The translations under genes were made by a program, and so were the position numbers. From Microbacterium lacticum (GTDB taxonomy: Bacteria > Actinomycetota > Actinomycetes > Actinomycetales > Microbacteriaceae), in the NCBI RefSeq assembly GCF_006716815.1, contig NZ_VFPS01000001.1, positions 682,001 through 746,000 of the forward strand: a stretch of DNA of 64,000 bases, written 5' to 3'. Below the pieces are notes generated by a model. That model was not told the origin of the DNA. It worked only from the letters and a program-made list of their open reading frames with translations, and did no database searches. Of the stretch, positions 21,077 through 35,000 are shown piece after piece; within the stretch, counting starts at the first letter, position 1; each line of letters starts with the position of its first letter.

Positions 21077-21705
21077 TCGCACGGGCACGCATGCTCGGCG
21101 TGCTCGCGATCATCCTGGGCGGCGCCGTCGCCATCATCGGCTCGACGCAGCCGTGGCTCGAGGTGACGCTCCGCTCGGGCGCCACCGAGGCGCTGGCGGT
21201 GCCGGGCGCTTCGGCGCTGCCCTTGCTCGCCCCGCTCAGCCTCGCGGCGCTGGCGCTCGGTCTCGCCCTGACCGTCGTCGCCCGTGTGCTGCGCTACGTG
21301 TTCGGAGTGATCGCGACCGCCATCGGCGTCGTGCTGCTGATCGGCTCGGCGCGGATCGCGATCGAGCGGCCCCTGGATGCCGTGGCGTCGGTCGTCACGA
21401 AGGCGACCGGTCTGTCGGGCGCCGACGCGATCGCCGACCTCGTCGATTCGGTCACCGCGACCGCGTGGCCCGTCGTCGTCGCTCTCGCGGGGCTCGTGAT
21501 CGCGCTCGGCGGCCTGTGGACGCTCGCCACCGCGCACCGCTGGCGCAGCGGCGGCCGCCGGTTCGAGCGCGACGGCGCGCACGCGTCGACCTCGGCGCCC
21601 GCCGTCGCGGCCAGCCGACGCGGCGAGGCCCCGGTCGCCTCTCGCGACCGGGCGATCGACTCGTGGGACGACCTGTCGCACGGCGACGATCCGACCGCCC
21701 GCTAG
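21073..21705 (+). CDS. Trp operon-associated membrane protein (TIGR02234-like)
   Basis: 210 residues with four hydrophobic segments at about 8-25, 48-68, 72-92 and 133-152, and a hydrophilic C-terminal tail of about 55 residues. The short extracellular loop after the first segment contains STQPWLEV, the typical QPW motif of this small family, which in actinobacteria sits between trpE and trpC. Function is unknown. Here it follows hisI directly with a 4-base overlap, so a trpE that would normally lie between is missing. Confidence 0.8.
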   Translation: MIARARMLGVLAIILGGAVAIIGSTQPWLEVTLRSGATEALAVPGASALPLLAPLSLAALALGLALTVVARVLRYVFGVIATAIGVVLLIGSARIAIERPLDAVASVVTKATGLSGADAIADLVDSVTATAWPVVVALAGLVIALGGLWTLATAHRWRSGGRRFERDGAHASTSAPAVAASRRGEAPVASRDRAIDSWDDLSHGDDPTAR

Positions 21706-21708
21706 ACT
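21703..21708 (+). promoter_or_regulatory. Promoter -10 for the DUF6704-trpCBA unit
   Basis: TAGACT overlaps the stop codon of the preceding gene. The transcript would start near 21715, leaving about 39 bases of leader with a GAAGGAG ribosome site. No leader peptide with Trp codons and no T-box is present. Confidence 0.6.
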
Positions 21709-21753
21709 GATCGCGACCCGCCACGCGCCCTCGAGGCACACCGAAGGAGAACC

Positions 21754-21981
21754 ATGAGCAGCATCGACGACCCCGGCCACGGACACTCGCCGGCCGCTTG
21801 GACCGCCGTGGTGATCATGCTCCTGGCCGTCACGCTCGGCACGCTGTTCTTCGTCCTCGACATGCCCGCGCTCGTCTGGGCATCGGTCGGCCTCTTCGTC
21901 GGCGGTGCGATCGTCGGATGGGCGATGTCCAAGGCCGGCTACGGCGCCTACGGCGACAAGTACCAGCCGAAGCAGCACTGA
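21754..21981 (+). CDS. Small membrane protein, HGxxPAAW type (DUF6704)
   Basis: 75 residues. The N-terminus carries [11 protein letters not shown], the motif naming this actinobacterial family, followed by two membrane segments (about 18-36 and 41-60) and a hydrophilic tail. It occurs just before trpC in many actinobacteria; its role is not known. GAAGGAG at 21743-21749 is a strong ribosome site. trpC starts 2 bases after its stop. Confidence 0.85.
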   Translation: MSSIDDPGHGHSPAAWTAVVIMLLAVTLGTLFFVLDMPALVWASVGLFVGGAIVGWAMSKAGYGAYGDKYQPKQH

Positions 21982-21983
21982 TC

Positions 21984-22832
21984 ATGCTGGCAGACCTCAC
22001 CGCCGGCGCGGTGGAGGATGCCGAGGCCCGCGCCGCTCGTCGGCCGCTCGCCGACGTCGAACGCGACGCTCTCGCGCAGGCTCCCGCCCTCGACGCTCTG
22101 GCCGCGCTCGCTCCGGCGGAGCGCGTGAAGATCATCGCCGAGGTCAAGCGCGCGAGCCCGTCGCGCGGCGACCTCGCCGACATCCCCGATCCCGCCCTGC
22201 AGGCGGCGAGGTACGAGGAGGGCGGTGCGTCGGCGATCTCCGTGCTGACCGAGGGACGCCGGTTCAAGGGCTCGCTCGCCGATCTCGAAGCCGTCAAGGC
22301 ACAGGTGTCGCTGCCCGTGCTGCGCAAGGACTTCGTCGCCACGCCGTACCAGGTGCTCGAGGCCCGGGCATCCGGGGCGGACCTCGTGCTCCTGATCGTC
22401 GCCGCGCTCGAGCAGCCCCTGCTGCAGCAGCTGCACGATCTGGTCCGCGAGCTCGGCATGACCCCGCTCGTCGAGACGCACTCGCGCGAAGAGCTGTCCC
22501 GCGCCGCCGACCTCGGTGCGACGCTCATCGGCGTCAACGCGCGGAACCTGTCGACGTTCGAGCTCGACCGCGACCTCTTCGGCTCGCTCGCCGGAGAGTT
22601 CCCGGAGGGCGCCGTGAAGATCGCCGAGTCGGCAGTCAGGGCCCCCGCCGACGTGGCGCACTACCGCGCGGCGGGCGCCGACGTCGTGCTCGTCGGCGAG
22701 GCGCTCGTCACGAACGACCCGGTCGCGACGCTGCACGCGTTCCTCGCAGCGGGCGACGTCCCGGCCGGGGAGCTCGCGGCGGGGGAGCTCGCGGCGGAAG
22801 ATGTCACGGCCGAAGAAGGAGCATCCCGATGA
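21984..22832 (+). CDS. trpC: Indole-3-glycerol phosphate synthase
   Basis: 282 residues. Fourth step of tryptophan synthesis. [42 protein letters not shown] and [11 protein letters not shown] are the conserved barrel segments with catalytic Lys and Glu. The C-terminal 25 residues contain the near-duplicate [12 protein letters not shown], an unusual extra tail. ATG 21984 leaves a 2-base gap after the upstream gene; the stop overlaps trpB (ATGA). Confidence 0.95.
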   Translation: MLADLTAGAVEDAEARAARRPLADVERDALAQAPALDALAALAPAERVKIIAEVKRASPSRGDLADIPDPALQAARYEEGGASAISVLTEGRRFKGSLADLEAVKAQVSLPVLRKDFVATPYQVLEARASGADLVLLIVAALEQPLLQQLHDLVRELGMTPLVETHSREELSRAADLGATLIGVNARNLSTFELDRDLFGSLAGEFPEGAVKIAESAVRAPADVAHYRAAGADVVLVGEALVTNDPVATLHAFLAAGDVPAGELAAGELAAEDVTAEEGASR

Positions 22833-24088
22833 GCCTGCGCGACCAACACGGCCCGTTCTTCGGCGAGTTCGGCGGCCGCTACATGCCCGAGTCGCTCATC
22901 GCCGCGATCGATGAGCTCACCGCGGTGTACGAGACGGCGATGGCCGATCCCGCGTTCGCGGCCGAGCTTGAAGCGCTGCTGCACTCGTACGCGGGCCGTC
23001 CCTCCGCGCTCACCGAGGTGCCGCGTTTCGCCGAGCACGCCGGCGGGGCGCGCGTCTTCCTCAAGCGCGAAGACCTCAACCACACCGGCTCGCACAAGAT
23101 CAACAACGTGCTGGGCCAGGCGCTGCTCACGAAGCGCCTCGGCAAGACGCGCGTCATCGCCGAGACCGGTGCCGGACAGCACGGCGTCGCGACGGCGACC
23201 GCCGCGGCCCTCTTCGGGTTCGACTGCACGATCTACATGGGCGAGGTCGATACCGAGCGTCAGGCGCTCAACGTCGCCCGCATGCGGCTGCTGGGCGCGG
23301 AGGTGATCCCGGTCACGACGGGATCGCGCACCCTGAAGGACGCGATCAACGAGGCGTATCGCGACTGGGTGGCCTCGGTCGAGACGACGAACTACATCTT
23401 CGGCACGGCCGCCGGCCCGCACCCGTTCCCCGCGATGGTGCGCGATTTCCAGAAGATCATCTCCGAAGAGGCGCGCGCGCAGCTGCTCGAGACGACCGGG
23501 CGCCTCCCCGATGCGGTCATCGCCTGCGTCGGCGGCGGGTCGAACGCGATCGGGATGTTCGACGCGTTCCTCGACGACGAGGGCGTGCGCCTGTACGGCG
23601 TCGAGGCCGCCGGCGACGGCGTCGAGACCGAGAAGCACGCGGCATCCATCGAACGGGGACGCCCCGGCGTGCTGCACGGCGCGAAGACATACGTGCTGCA
23701 GGACGAGGACGGGCAGACCGTCGAGTCGCACTCGATCTCGGCAGGCCTCGACTACCCCGGGGTCGGCCCCGAGCACGCCTGGCTCTCCGACATCGGGCGT
23801 GCCGAGTACATCCCCGCGACGGATGCCGAGGCGATGGACGCCCTGCGGCTGCTGAGCCGCACCGAGGGGATCATCCCCGCGATCGAGTCGGCGCACGCCC
23901 TCGCCGGGGCGCTCCGGATCGGCCGCGAGCTGGGGCCGGACGCGATCCTCGCGGTGAGCCTCTCCGGCCGCGGCGACAAGGACATGGACACCGCCGCCAC
24001 GTGGTTCGGGCTGTACGACGAGGGCGAACGGCCCGTCGAGACCCCTCCCGCCGACGACGCGGCGCGCGGAGAGGGGATCGAGCTGTGA
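22829..24088 (+). CDS. trpB: Tryptophan synthase beta subunit
   Basis: 419 residues. Condenses indole with serine. The PLP lysine is in [14 protein letters not shown], the phosphate-binding [10 protein letters not shown] follows, and [13 protein letters not shown] is the TrpB1 N-terminus, so this is the standard partner of TrpA and not TrpB2. Overlaps both neighbours by 4 bases, giving tight coupling for a 1:1 complex. Confidence 0.97.
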   Translation: MSLRDQHGPFFGEFGGRYMPESLIAAIDELTAVYETAMADPAFAAELEALLHSYAGRPSALTEVPRFAEHAGGARVFLKREDLNHTGSHKINNVLGQALLTKRLGKTRVIAETGAGQHGVATATAAALFGFDCTIYMGEVDTERQALNVARMRLLGAEVIPVTTGSRTLKDAINEAYRDWVASVETTNYIFGTAAGPHPFPAMVRDFQKIISEEARAQLLETTGRLPDAVIACVGGGSNAIGMFDAFLDDEGVRLYGVEAAGDGVETEKHAASIERGRPGVLHGAKTYVLQDEDGQTVESHSISAGLDYPGVGPEHAWLSDIGRAEYIPATDAEAMDALRLLSRTEGIIPAIESAHALAGALRIGRELGPDAILAVSLSGRGDKDMDTAATWFGLYDEGERPVETPPADDAARGEGIEL

Positions 24089-24867
24089 GCCGCGTCGCCG
24101 CCGCGATCGACGCCGCCGAGGCCGCCGGCCGAGGCGCCTTCGTCGGCTACCTGCCCATCGGCTACCCCGACCTGCAGACCTCGATCGACGCCGCGGTCGC
24201 CCTCGCCGAATCGGGTTCCGACGTGCTCGAGCTCGGTCCGCCCTACTCCGACCCGGTGATGGACGGCGTCGTCATCCAGGAGGCGACCCAGGCGGCCCTC
24301 GCCGCCGGCTTCCGCCTGCGCGACACCTTCACCGCGGTCCGCGAGATCGCCGCGCGCACCGACGTGCCGATCCTCGTGATGACGTACTGGAACCCCGTGC
24401 TGCTGTACGGCGTCGACCGTTACGCCGACGACCTCCTCGCCGCCGGCGGCGCGGGGCTCATCACCCCCGACATCACCCCCGACGCGGCCGCCGAGTGGAT
24501 CGCCGCCTCCGAGCGCACCGGGCTCGACCGCGTGTTCCTCGCGGCGCCGACCTCGACCGACGAGCGCCTCGAGATGATCGCCCGGGCATCCACCGGCTTC
24601 GTCTACACCGTTTCGACGATGGGCATCACGGGGGAGCGCGCCGAGCTGGATGCCGCGGCGCGCGGTCTCGTCGCACGTCTGCGCGAGCACGGCGTGCCGC
24701 GTGCGTGCGTCGGCATCGGCATCTCGACGCCCGAGCAGGTCGCCGGCGTCGTCGAGTACGCCGACGGGGCGATCGTGGGCACCGCGCTCGTGCGCGCGCT
24801 CCGCGACGGCGGGGTCGAGGGCCTGCGCGCCGAGGCGCGCGCCCTGGCATCCGGCACCCCCCGCTGA
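24085..24867 (+). CDS. trpA: Tryptophan synthase alpha subunit
   Basis: 260 residues. Cleaves indole glycerol phosphate and channels indole to TrpB. The catalytic Glu lies in [16 protein letters not shown] and [13 protein letters not shown] is the phosphate loop. Usual alpha subunits have E-L-G-x-P-F-S-D-P; here the Phe is Tyr, a conservative change. GTG start overlaps the trpB stop. Confidence 0.95.
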   Translation: MSRVAAAIDAAEAAGRGAFVGYLPIGYPDLQTSIDAAVALAESGSDVLELGPPYSDPVMDGVVIQEATQAALAAGFRLRDTFTAVREIAARTDVPILVMTYWNPVLLYGVDRYADDLLAAGGAGLITPDITPDAAAEWIAASERTGLDRVFLAAPTSTDERLEMIARASTGFVYTVSTMGITGERAELDAAARGLVARLREHGVPRACVGIGISTPEQVAGVVEYADGAIVGTALVRALRDGGVEGLRAEARALASGTPR

Positions 24868-24901
24868 CCCCCCACCCCATCCCCGCGAGCCGCTATCCCG
24901 C

Positions 24902-24948
24902 GGCCGAGCCGCCACGTTCTGTGCGGGCCATATCGTGCCGGCTCGGCC
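24902..24948 (+). repeat. 10-bp inverted repeat after trpA
   Basis: GGCCGAGCCG (24902-24911) pairs with CGGCTCGGCC (24939-24948) around a 27-base loop. It lies between trpA and the lgt promoter. It may act as a transcription terminator without a T-run, or as an operator; the 170-base spacer holds no coding frame. Confidence 0.45.
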
Positions 24949-25027
24949 AAAGCTTGGCGGGTCGGCGAAAGTGGGGGGATGCCTCGTGGGGGGGCCCGGG
25001 GCGCGTGGGGTGGTGCGCGGGGCGAAG

Positions 25028-25033
25028 TAGACT
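25028..25033 (+). promoter_or_regulatory. -10 element of leaderless lgt
   Basis: TAGACT, 7 bases, then GTG 25041. This fixes the lgt start at a GTG with no ribosome site. Confidence 0.7.
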
Positions 25034-25040
25034 GCCGCTC

Positions 25041-26027
25041 GTGCTCTTTTCGTCCTCCGTGGCCCTGTCGATCCCCAGTCCGCCGGTCAGCTCCTTCCAG
25101 CTCGGCCCGCTGACGATCCACTTCTACGCGCTGTGCATCCTCGCCGGCATCGTCGCGGCGGCCATCATGACGAACCACCGGCTCACCAAGCGCGGCGCCG
25201 AGCCGTGGGTGGTCATCGACATCTGTCTGCTCGCCGTGCCGCTCGCGATCATCGGCGCGCGCATCTTCCACGTCGTGACCCACTGGGGTTTCTACTTCGA
25301 GCAGGGCCGCGAGTGGTGGAACCCGTTCGTGCGCGACGCGATCTGGAACGTGTGGGACGGCGGCATCGCGATCTTCGGCGCCCTCATCGGCGGCGCGATC
25401 GGCGCGTGGCTCGGCTGCAAGTGGACCGGAATCCGGTTCTGGACGTTCGCCGACGCCCTCGCTCCGGGCCTCCTCCTCGCCCAGGCGATGGGCCGGTTCG
25501 GCAACTGGTTCAACCAGGAGCTCTACGGCCTCCCCACCGACCTGCCCTGGGGTCTTCAGATCGACTACCCGAACGCCGCGTGGCCGGTCGGCCTGCCCGA
25601 GGGCACCCTGTTCCACCCGACGTTCCTCTACGAGGCCATCTGGAACGTGCTGGGCGTCATCTTCCTGCTCTGGGCCGATAAGCGCTTCACCCTGCAGTGG
25701 GGACGCCTCTTCGCGCTCTACCTCGTCTGGTACAGCGCCGGGCGGATCGTGTGGGAGAACATCCGCATCGATCCGAGCGAGGTCTTCCTGGGCCTGCGCA
25801 CGAACGTGTGGGCCGCGATCATCGGCGTCGTGGTCGGTCTCGTGATATTCTTCGTGCAGAAGCGCCGCCACCCGGGCCTCGAGCCCTCGCCCTACTACCC
25901 GGGGCGCGAATGGACCGGCGGCGGGGATGTACAATCGCAGGACACCGATGCATTCGTCGACGTCAGCGCACCCCCGACGTCCGAATCCACCGCGGACTCC
26001 GCCACAAGCACAGTCGTCTCCAGGTAA
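25041..26027 (+). CDS. lgt: Prolipoprotein diacylglyceryl transferase
   Basis: 328 residues, seven membrane segments. Moves diacylglycerol from phosphatidylglycerol to the lipobox Cys of lipoproteins such as the FKBP protein at 58 kb. The Lgt signature AQAMGRFGNWFNQELYG with the essential Arg and Asn is present, with HVVTHWGFY earlier (His) and the C-terminal GRIVWENIRIDPSE. The last 45 residues are a soluble acidic Ser/Thr-rich tail that also contains the likely gltB promoter. Confidence 0.95.
   Translation: MLFSSSVALSIPSPPVSSFQLGPLTIHFYALCILAGIVAAAIMTNHRLTKRGAEPWVVIDICLLAVPLAIIGARIFHVVTHWGFYFEQGREWWNPFVRDAIWNVWDGGIAIFGALIGGAIGAWLGCKWTGIRFWTFADALAPGLLLAQAMGRFGNWFNQELYGLPTDLPWGLQIDYPNAAWPVGLPEGTLFHPTFLYEAIWNVLGVIFLLWADKRFTLQWGRLFALYLVWYSAGRIVWENIRIDPSEVFLGLRTNVWAAIIGVVVGLVIFFVQKRRHPGLEPSPYYPGREWTGGGDVQSQDTDAFVDVSAPPTSESTADSATSTVVSR
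25930..25935 (+). promoter_or_regulatory. Possible gltBD promoter inside the end of lgt
   Basis: TACAAT is one of the best -10 matches in this region and stands out in GC-rich coding sequence. It would give a leader of about 150 bases before gltB. Without a clear -35 this is tentative. Confidence 0.4.
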
Positions 26028-26090
26028 CACCCCGCAGGACATCAGGGCCGACGTCGTCCCCGTTTCAGCAAGACTATGAGGACGGTAGCT

Positions 26091-30669
<4,579 letters not shown>

Positions 30670-30677
<8 letters not shown>

Positions 30678-32139
30678 CCCCAAGGGCTTTCTGAAGACCA
30701 CCGAGCGCGAGCTCCCGGCGCGCCGGCCGGTTCCCGTGCGCATCATGGACTGGAAAGAGGTGTACGAGCCGGGTGACTCGGCCGTGCTCCGCCGGCAGGC
30801 CGGCCGCTGCATGGACTGCGGCATCCCGTTCTGCCACAAGGGATGCCCCCTGGGAAACCTGATCCCGGAGTGGAACGACCTGATGTGGCGCGGCGAGGGC
30901 CGTGCCGCGATCGAGCGTCTGCACGCGACGAACAACTTCCCGGAGTTCACCGGACGCCTCTGCCCGGCGCCGTGCGAGTCGTCGTGCGTGCTCGGGATCA
31001 ACCAGCCCGCCGTCACGATCAAGCAGATCGAAGTGGCGACGATCGACGACGCGTTCGCGAACGGCTGGGTCGAGGCCGAGCCGCCGGCCCGCCTCACCGG
31101 CAAGACCGTCGCGGTCGTCGGATCGGGCCCCGCCGGCCTCGCGGCCGCGCAGCAGCTCACCCGAGCGGGCCACACCGTCGCCGTCTTCGAGCGGGACGAT
31201 CGGATCGGCGGACTCCTCCGATACGGTATCCCCGACTTCAAGATGGAGAAGCGCCACCTCGAGTCGCGCCTGCGCCAGATGCAGGACGAGGGCACGCGGT
31301 TCCGTGCCGGCGTCGAGATCGGCGTCGACATCACGTGGAGCGAGCTGCGCGCCCGCTACGACGCGGTCGTGGTCGCCACCGGTGCCACCGAGGCGCGCGA
31401 CATCGCGATCCCGGGGCGCGACCTCGACGGCGTGCACTTCGCGATGGAGTATCTCGTCGAGTCGAACAAGGCCGTCGCGGGCGACCAGGTGCCGCACCAG
31501 ATCCACGCCGAGGGCAAGCACGTCATCGTGATCGGCGGCGGCGACACCGGCGCCGACTGCATCGGCACCGCGCACCGCCAGGGTGCCCTCAGCGTCACGA
31601 ACCTCGCCATTGGCAAGCAGCCGCCGACCGCGCGCCCCGACCACCAGCCGTGGCCGACCATGCCGACGCTCTTCGAGGTCTCCTCGGCGCACGAGGAGGG
31701 TGGCGAGCGCGCCTACCTCGCATCCACCGTCGAGTTCCTCGGCAACGAGGCCGGCGAGGTGCGGGCCCTGCGCCTGGCCGAGACCGAGTACCTGCCCGAT
31801 GGCCGTCGCGTGCCCCGTAGCGGCACCGAGCGCGAGATCCCGGCCGACCTGATCCTCATCGCGATGGGTTTCACCGGCCCGGAGCGGAGCGCCCTCGAGG
31901 AGCAGCTGGGTACCGTGTTCACGGGCCGCGGCAACGTCGAGCGCGGTGACGACTTCCAGTCGACTGCCCCCGGCGTGTTCGTGGCCGGGGACGCCGGCCG
32001 TGGCCAGTCGCTGATCGTCTGGGCGATCGCGGAGGGTCGCGCGGCGGCGGCCGCGGTCGACGAGTACCTCATGGGTCGCACCAACCTGCCTTCGCCCGTC
32101 GGGCCGAGGGACGTCGCGATCGGCCTCCAGCCCGCGTAG
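30670..32139 (+). CDS. gltD: Glutamate synthase small subunit
   Basis: 489 residues. Supplies electrons from NADPH to GltB. The N-terminal Fe-S cysteines ([17 protein letters not shown] and [12 protein letters not shown]), the FAD site [15 protein letters not shown] and the NADPH site [11 protein letters not shown] are all present. The GTG start lies inside the last codons of gltB (8-base overlap). Confidence 0.96.
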
Positions 32140-32142
32140 GCT
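32137..32142 (+). promoter_or_regulatory. pyk promoter -10 overlapping the gltD stop codon
   Basis: TAGGCT begins with the TAG stop of gltD. The transcript would start near 32149, with a leader of about 36 bases carrying GGAGA ahead of GTG 32185. Confidence 0.6.
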
Positions 32143-32184
32143 GGATCCACCCCCGAAAACCGAACACAGACCGGAGATCAGTCA

Positions 32185-33633
32185 GTGAGACGCGCAAAGA
32201 TCGTCGCCACCCTGGGGCCCGCCACCGAATCGTATGAGATGATCCGTGCGATCATCGATGCCGGTGTGGACGTGGCCCGTTTGAACCTCAGCCACGGCTC
32301 CTACGCCGAGCACGAAGGCCGTTTCGCCAACGTGCGCAAGGCTGCCGACGACGCGGGCCGCGCCGTCGCCATCCTCGTCGACCTGCAGGGGCCGAAGATC
32401 CGTCTGGGCAAGTTCAGCGACGGACCGCACGACCTCGCCGTGGGCGACACCTTCCGCATCACGACCGAGGATGTCGTCGGCACGCGCGACCTCGTCGGCA
32501 CGACCTTCAAGGGCCTCGCCGGCGATGTCTCACCGGGCGACTCCCTGCTCATCGACGACGGCAAGGTCCGCGTTCAGGTCGAGAGCGTCGACGGCCCGGT
32601 CGTCACGACCAAGGTCGTCGTCGCCGGCACCGTCTCCAACAACAAGGGCATCAACCTGCCCGGCGTCGCCGTCAGCGTCCCCGCCCTGTCCGAGAAGGAT
32701 GAGTCGGACCTGCGCTGGGGCCTGCGGGCGGGCGCCGACCTCATCGCGCTGTCGTTCGTGCGCGACGCCGCCGACGTCACGCGCGTGCACGAGATCATGG
32801 CGGAGGAAGGCCGCAAGGTCCCCGTCATCGCCAAGATCGAGAAGCCGCAGGCCGTCGACAACCTCGAGGAGATCATCGACGCCTTCGACGGCATCATGGT
32901 CGCCCGCGGCGACCTCGCCGTCGAGCTGCCGCTCGAAGTTGTCCCGATCGTCCAGAAGGAGGCTGTCGAGCTCTGCCGCCGCATGGCGAAGCCGGTCATC
33001 GTCGCGACGCAGATGCTCGAGTCGATGATCCACTCCCCCGTGCCTACGCGTGCTGAGGCGTCCGACGTCGCCAACGCCGTCCTCGACGGCACGGACGCGG
33101 TCATGCTCTCGGGCGAGACGAGCGTCGGCGAGTACCCCGTCATCACGGTCCAGACGATGGCCCGCATCGTCGAATCGACGGAAGACCACGGTCTCGAGCG
33201 CATCCTCCCGGTCAGCGCGAAGCCCCGCACGCAGGGTGGCATCATCACGCTGGCCGCGAACGAGGTCGCCGAGTTCGTCGGGGCGAAGTTCATCTGCATC
33301 TTCACCGAGTCGGGCGATACCGCGCGTCGCATGTCGCGCCTGCGCCCACGCATCCCGATGATGGCGTTCGCGGTCGACCCCGCGATCCGCCGTCGTATGG
33401 CGCTCACGTGGGGCGTGCAGTCGACGCTCGTCGAGCACGTCGCGCACACCGACCTCATGTTCATCCAGGTCGACGAGTTCTTCCTCGGCCAGGGACTCGC
33501 GAAGGAAGGCGACAAGGTCGTCGTGATCTCGGGTTCGCCTCCCGGAATCATCGGATCGACCAACGACATCCGCATCCACAAGATCGGCGACGCCGTCAAC
33601 GGCAAGGCGCCCATCTACCAGTCGGAGAAGTAG
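32185..33633 (+). CDS. pyk: Pyruvate kinase
   Basis: 482 residues. Last step of glycolysis. MRRAKIVATLGPATESYEM starts the A domain, the B domain follows from about residue 70, IEKPQAVDNLEEI and MVARGDLAVELPLE are the catalytic site with the key Lys and metal ligands, and ATQMLESMI the conserved helix. The C-terminal effector domain is intact. GTG 32185 is preceded by GGAGA. It uses more CTC/GTC codons and fewer rare codons than neighbours, as expected for a highly expressed gene. Confidence 0.97.
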   Translation: MRRAKIVATLGPATESYEMIRAIIDAGVDVARLNLSHGSYAEHEGRFANVRKAADDAGRAVAILVDLQGPKIRLGKFSDGPHDLAVGDTFRITTEDVVGTRDLVGTTFKGLAGDVSPGDSLLIDDGKVRVQVESVDGPVVTTKVVVAGTVSNNKGINLPGVAVSVPALSEKDESDLRWGLRAGADLIALSFVRDAADVTRVHEIMAEEGRKVPVIAKIEKPQAVDNLEEIIDAFDGIMVARGDLAVELPLEVVPIVQKEAVELCRRMAKPVIVATQMLESMIHSPVPTRAEASDVANAVLDGTDAVMLSGETSVGEYPVITVQTMARIVESTEDHGLERILPVSAKPRTQGGIITLAANEVAEFVGAKFICIFTESGDTARRMSRLRPRIPMMAFAVDPAIRRRMALTWGVQSTLVEHVAHTDLMFIQVDEFFLGQGLAKEGDKVVVISGSPPGIIGSTNDIRIHKIGDAVNGKAPIYQSEK

Positions 33634-33650
33634 TCGGTCGACAGACATGA

Positions 33651-33691
33651 CGAAGGGCGGATGCCGGGGGAGACCCCGCATCCGCCCTTCG
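33651..33691 (+). terminator. Strong hairpin terminator after pyk
   Basis: CGAAGGGCGGATGC at 33651-33664 is the exact reverse complement of GCATCCGCCCTTCG at 33678-33691, giving a 14-bp stem; the 13 bases between can add a GGGG/CCCC tip. There is no T-run, as often in actinobacteria. The stem contains the dispersed GGATGCC heptamer. It also faces the 3' end of the minus-strand tRNA, so it may stop both transcripts. Confidence 0.85.
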
Positions 33692-33706
33692 GCGTTCTCA
33701 CGCTCG

Positions 33707-33789
33707 TGCCGGTGGTGGGAGTCGAACCCACACGCCCTTTCAGGCAACCGAGTTTGAGTCGGTCGCGTCTGCCATTCCGCCACACCGGC
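33707..33789 (-). tRNA. tRNA-Leu (anticodon CAA)
   Basis: 83 bases on the minus strand. The acceptor stem GCCGGTG pairs with CACCGGC with A as discriminator base. The anticodon arm is CCGA-CTCAAAC-TCGG, giving CAA, which reads UUG. The long variable arm (CTGAAAGGG region) is that of a class II tRNA, and the T loop reads GGGTTCGACTCCC. The CCA end is not encoded. UUG is a rare leucine codon in this GC-rich window. Confidence 0.93.
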
Positions 33790-33834
33790 GCACGTCCAGA
33801 AGAGACTATCGCAGGTGCGCCCTCTCGCTGGCTC

Positions 33835-33840
33835 TAGGAT
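33835..33840 (+). promoter_or_regulatory. -10 element of leaderless response regulator gene
   Basis: TAGGAT, 6 bases, then GTG 33847. Confidence 0.7.
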
Positions 33841-33846
33841 GGACAG

Positions 33847-34467
33847 GTGACTGAGCAGGAACTGAACCCCGCCTCGAGCCCGTCTGCCCCGCGCCGGGTC
33901 GTCGTCGCCGAGGATGAATCGCTGATCCGCCTCGACATCGTCGAGATCCTCCGCGACAACGGCTTCGACGTCGTCGGAGAAGCCGGCGACGGTGAGACGG
34001 CCGTCCAACTGGCGACCGAGCTGCGCCCCGACCTCGTCATCATGGACGTGAAGATGCCCGTCCTGGACGGCATCTCCGCCGCCGAGAAGCTCAGCAAGAA
34101 CCACGTCGCCCCCGTCGTGCTGCTGACGGCCTTCAGCCAGAAGGAGCTCGTCGAGCGCGCGAGCGAAGCCGGCGCCCTCGCGTACGTCGTGAAGCCCTTC
34201 ACGCCGAACGACCTGCTGCCGGCGATCGAGATCGCCCTCGCCCGCTACGAGCAGATCATCACGCTCGAGGCCGAGGTCGCCGATATGGTCGAGCGCTTCG
34301 AGACCCGCAAGCTCGTCGACCGGGCCAAGGGCCTCCTCAACGAGAAGATGGGCCTCAGCGAGCCGGAGGCGTTCCGTTGGATCCAGAAGGCGTCGATGGA
34401 CCGTCGCCTCACGATGCAGGACGTCGCCAAGGCGATCATCGAGCAGCTCTCGCCCAAGAAGGCCTGA
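33847..34467 (+). CDS. Response regulator with ANTAR RNA-binding domain (PdtaR type)
   Basis: 206 residues. Receiver domain at residues 15-130 with acidic pair in VVVAEDESLIRLD, phospho-acceptor Asp in DLVIMDVKMPVLDG, switch Thr in LLTAFS and Lys in YVVKPF. Residues about 140-200 are an ANTAR domain (LVDRAKGLLNEKMGLSEPEA...IQKASMDRR) that binds paired RNA hairpins to prevent termination. In mycobacteria PdtaR works with the histidine kinase PdtaS; no kinase gene is nearby here. Start set by the -10 spacing. Confidence 0.92.
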   Translation: MTEQELNPASSPSAPRRVVVAEDESLIRLDIVEILRDNGFDVVGEAGDGETAVQLATELRPDLVIMDVKMPVLDGISAAEKLSKNHVAPVVLLTAFSQKELVERASEAGALAYVVKPFTPNDLLPAIEIALARYEQIITLEAEVADMVERFETRKLVDRAKGLLNEKMGLSEPEAFRWIQKASMDRRLTMQDVAKAIIEQLSPKKA

Positions 34468-34508
34468 CCCGCCGCCGCGCCCCGCGTGCGGGTGGGCGGA
34501 TGCCTCGG

Positions 34509-34943
34509 TCAGGCGCCGGGGCGGTCGGTGATCATGTTGGTGATGCGGATCGTCGAGCAACGGCGACCCTGATCGTCGGTCACCGCGATCTCGTGCACCG
34601 TGATCGAGCGGCCGAGGTGCACGGGCGTGCAGACGCCCGTGACGATGCCGCTCGTGGCCGAGCGGGTGTGCGTCGCGTTGATGTCGACACCGACCGCGAG
34701 GCGGTCGGGCCCGGCGTGCAGGTTCGCCGCCATCGAGCCGAGCGACTCGCCGAGCACGACGTACGCACCGCCGTGCAGGAGCCCGACGGGCTGCGTGTTC
34801 CCCTCGACCGGCATGGTGGCCACCGAGCGCTCGATCGAGAATTCCGTGAACTCGATGCCCATCTTCTCGGCGAGAGCGCCCATCCCGCGGCGCCGTGCCC
34901 AGTCGAGACCGTCGGATGCCAGGGCGGGGGAATCTGAGCTCAT
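34509..34943 (-). CDS. Hotdog-fold thioesterase (PaaI family)
   Basis: 144 residues. The hotdog core is recognisable by VGLLHGGAYVVLGESLGSMAA, with the HGG loop and the catalytic Glu on the central helix, then GVDINATHTRSATSG. It probably hydrolyses an acyl-CoA, substrate unknown. ATG 34943 has GAAGG 8 bases upstream on the minus strand. A thioesterase divergent from polA is a common actinobacterial neighbour. Ends 42 bases from the convergent response regulator gene. Confidence 0.85.
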   Translation of the reverse strand: MSSDSPALASDGLDWARRRGMGALAEKMGIEFTEFSIERSVATMPVEGNTQPVGLLHGGAYVVLGESLGSMAANLHAGPDRLAVGVDINATHTRSATSGIVTGVCTPVHLGRSITVHEIAVTDDQGRRCSTIRITNMITDRPGA

Positions 34944-34988
34944 CGTTCACCTTCGAGATCGAGCGGCGGGAGTGTCCGGACCCCTGAC

Positions 34989-34994
34989 TACGCT
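34989..34994 (+). promoter_or_regulatory. -10 element of leaderless polA
   Basis: TACGCT, 6 bases, then GTG 35001. Confidence 0.65.
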
Positions 34995-35000
34995 GGTGGG

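Noticed and set aside
21709..21753. Trp leader peptide or T-box in front of the trp unit
   Set aside because: The leader is only about 40 bases, without tandem Trp codons or specifier structure.
33707..33789. Alternative assignment of the tRNA as serine
   Set aside because: The anticodon loop CTCAAAC gives CAA and the arms fit tRNA-Leu; serine would need GA-containing anticodons.
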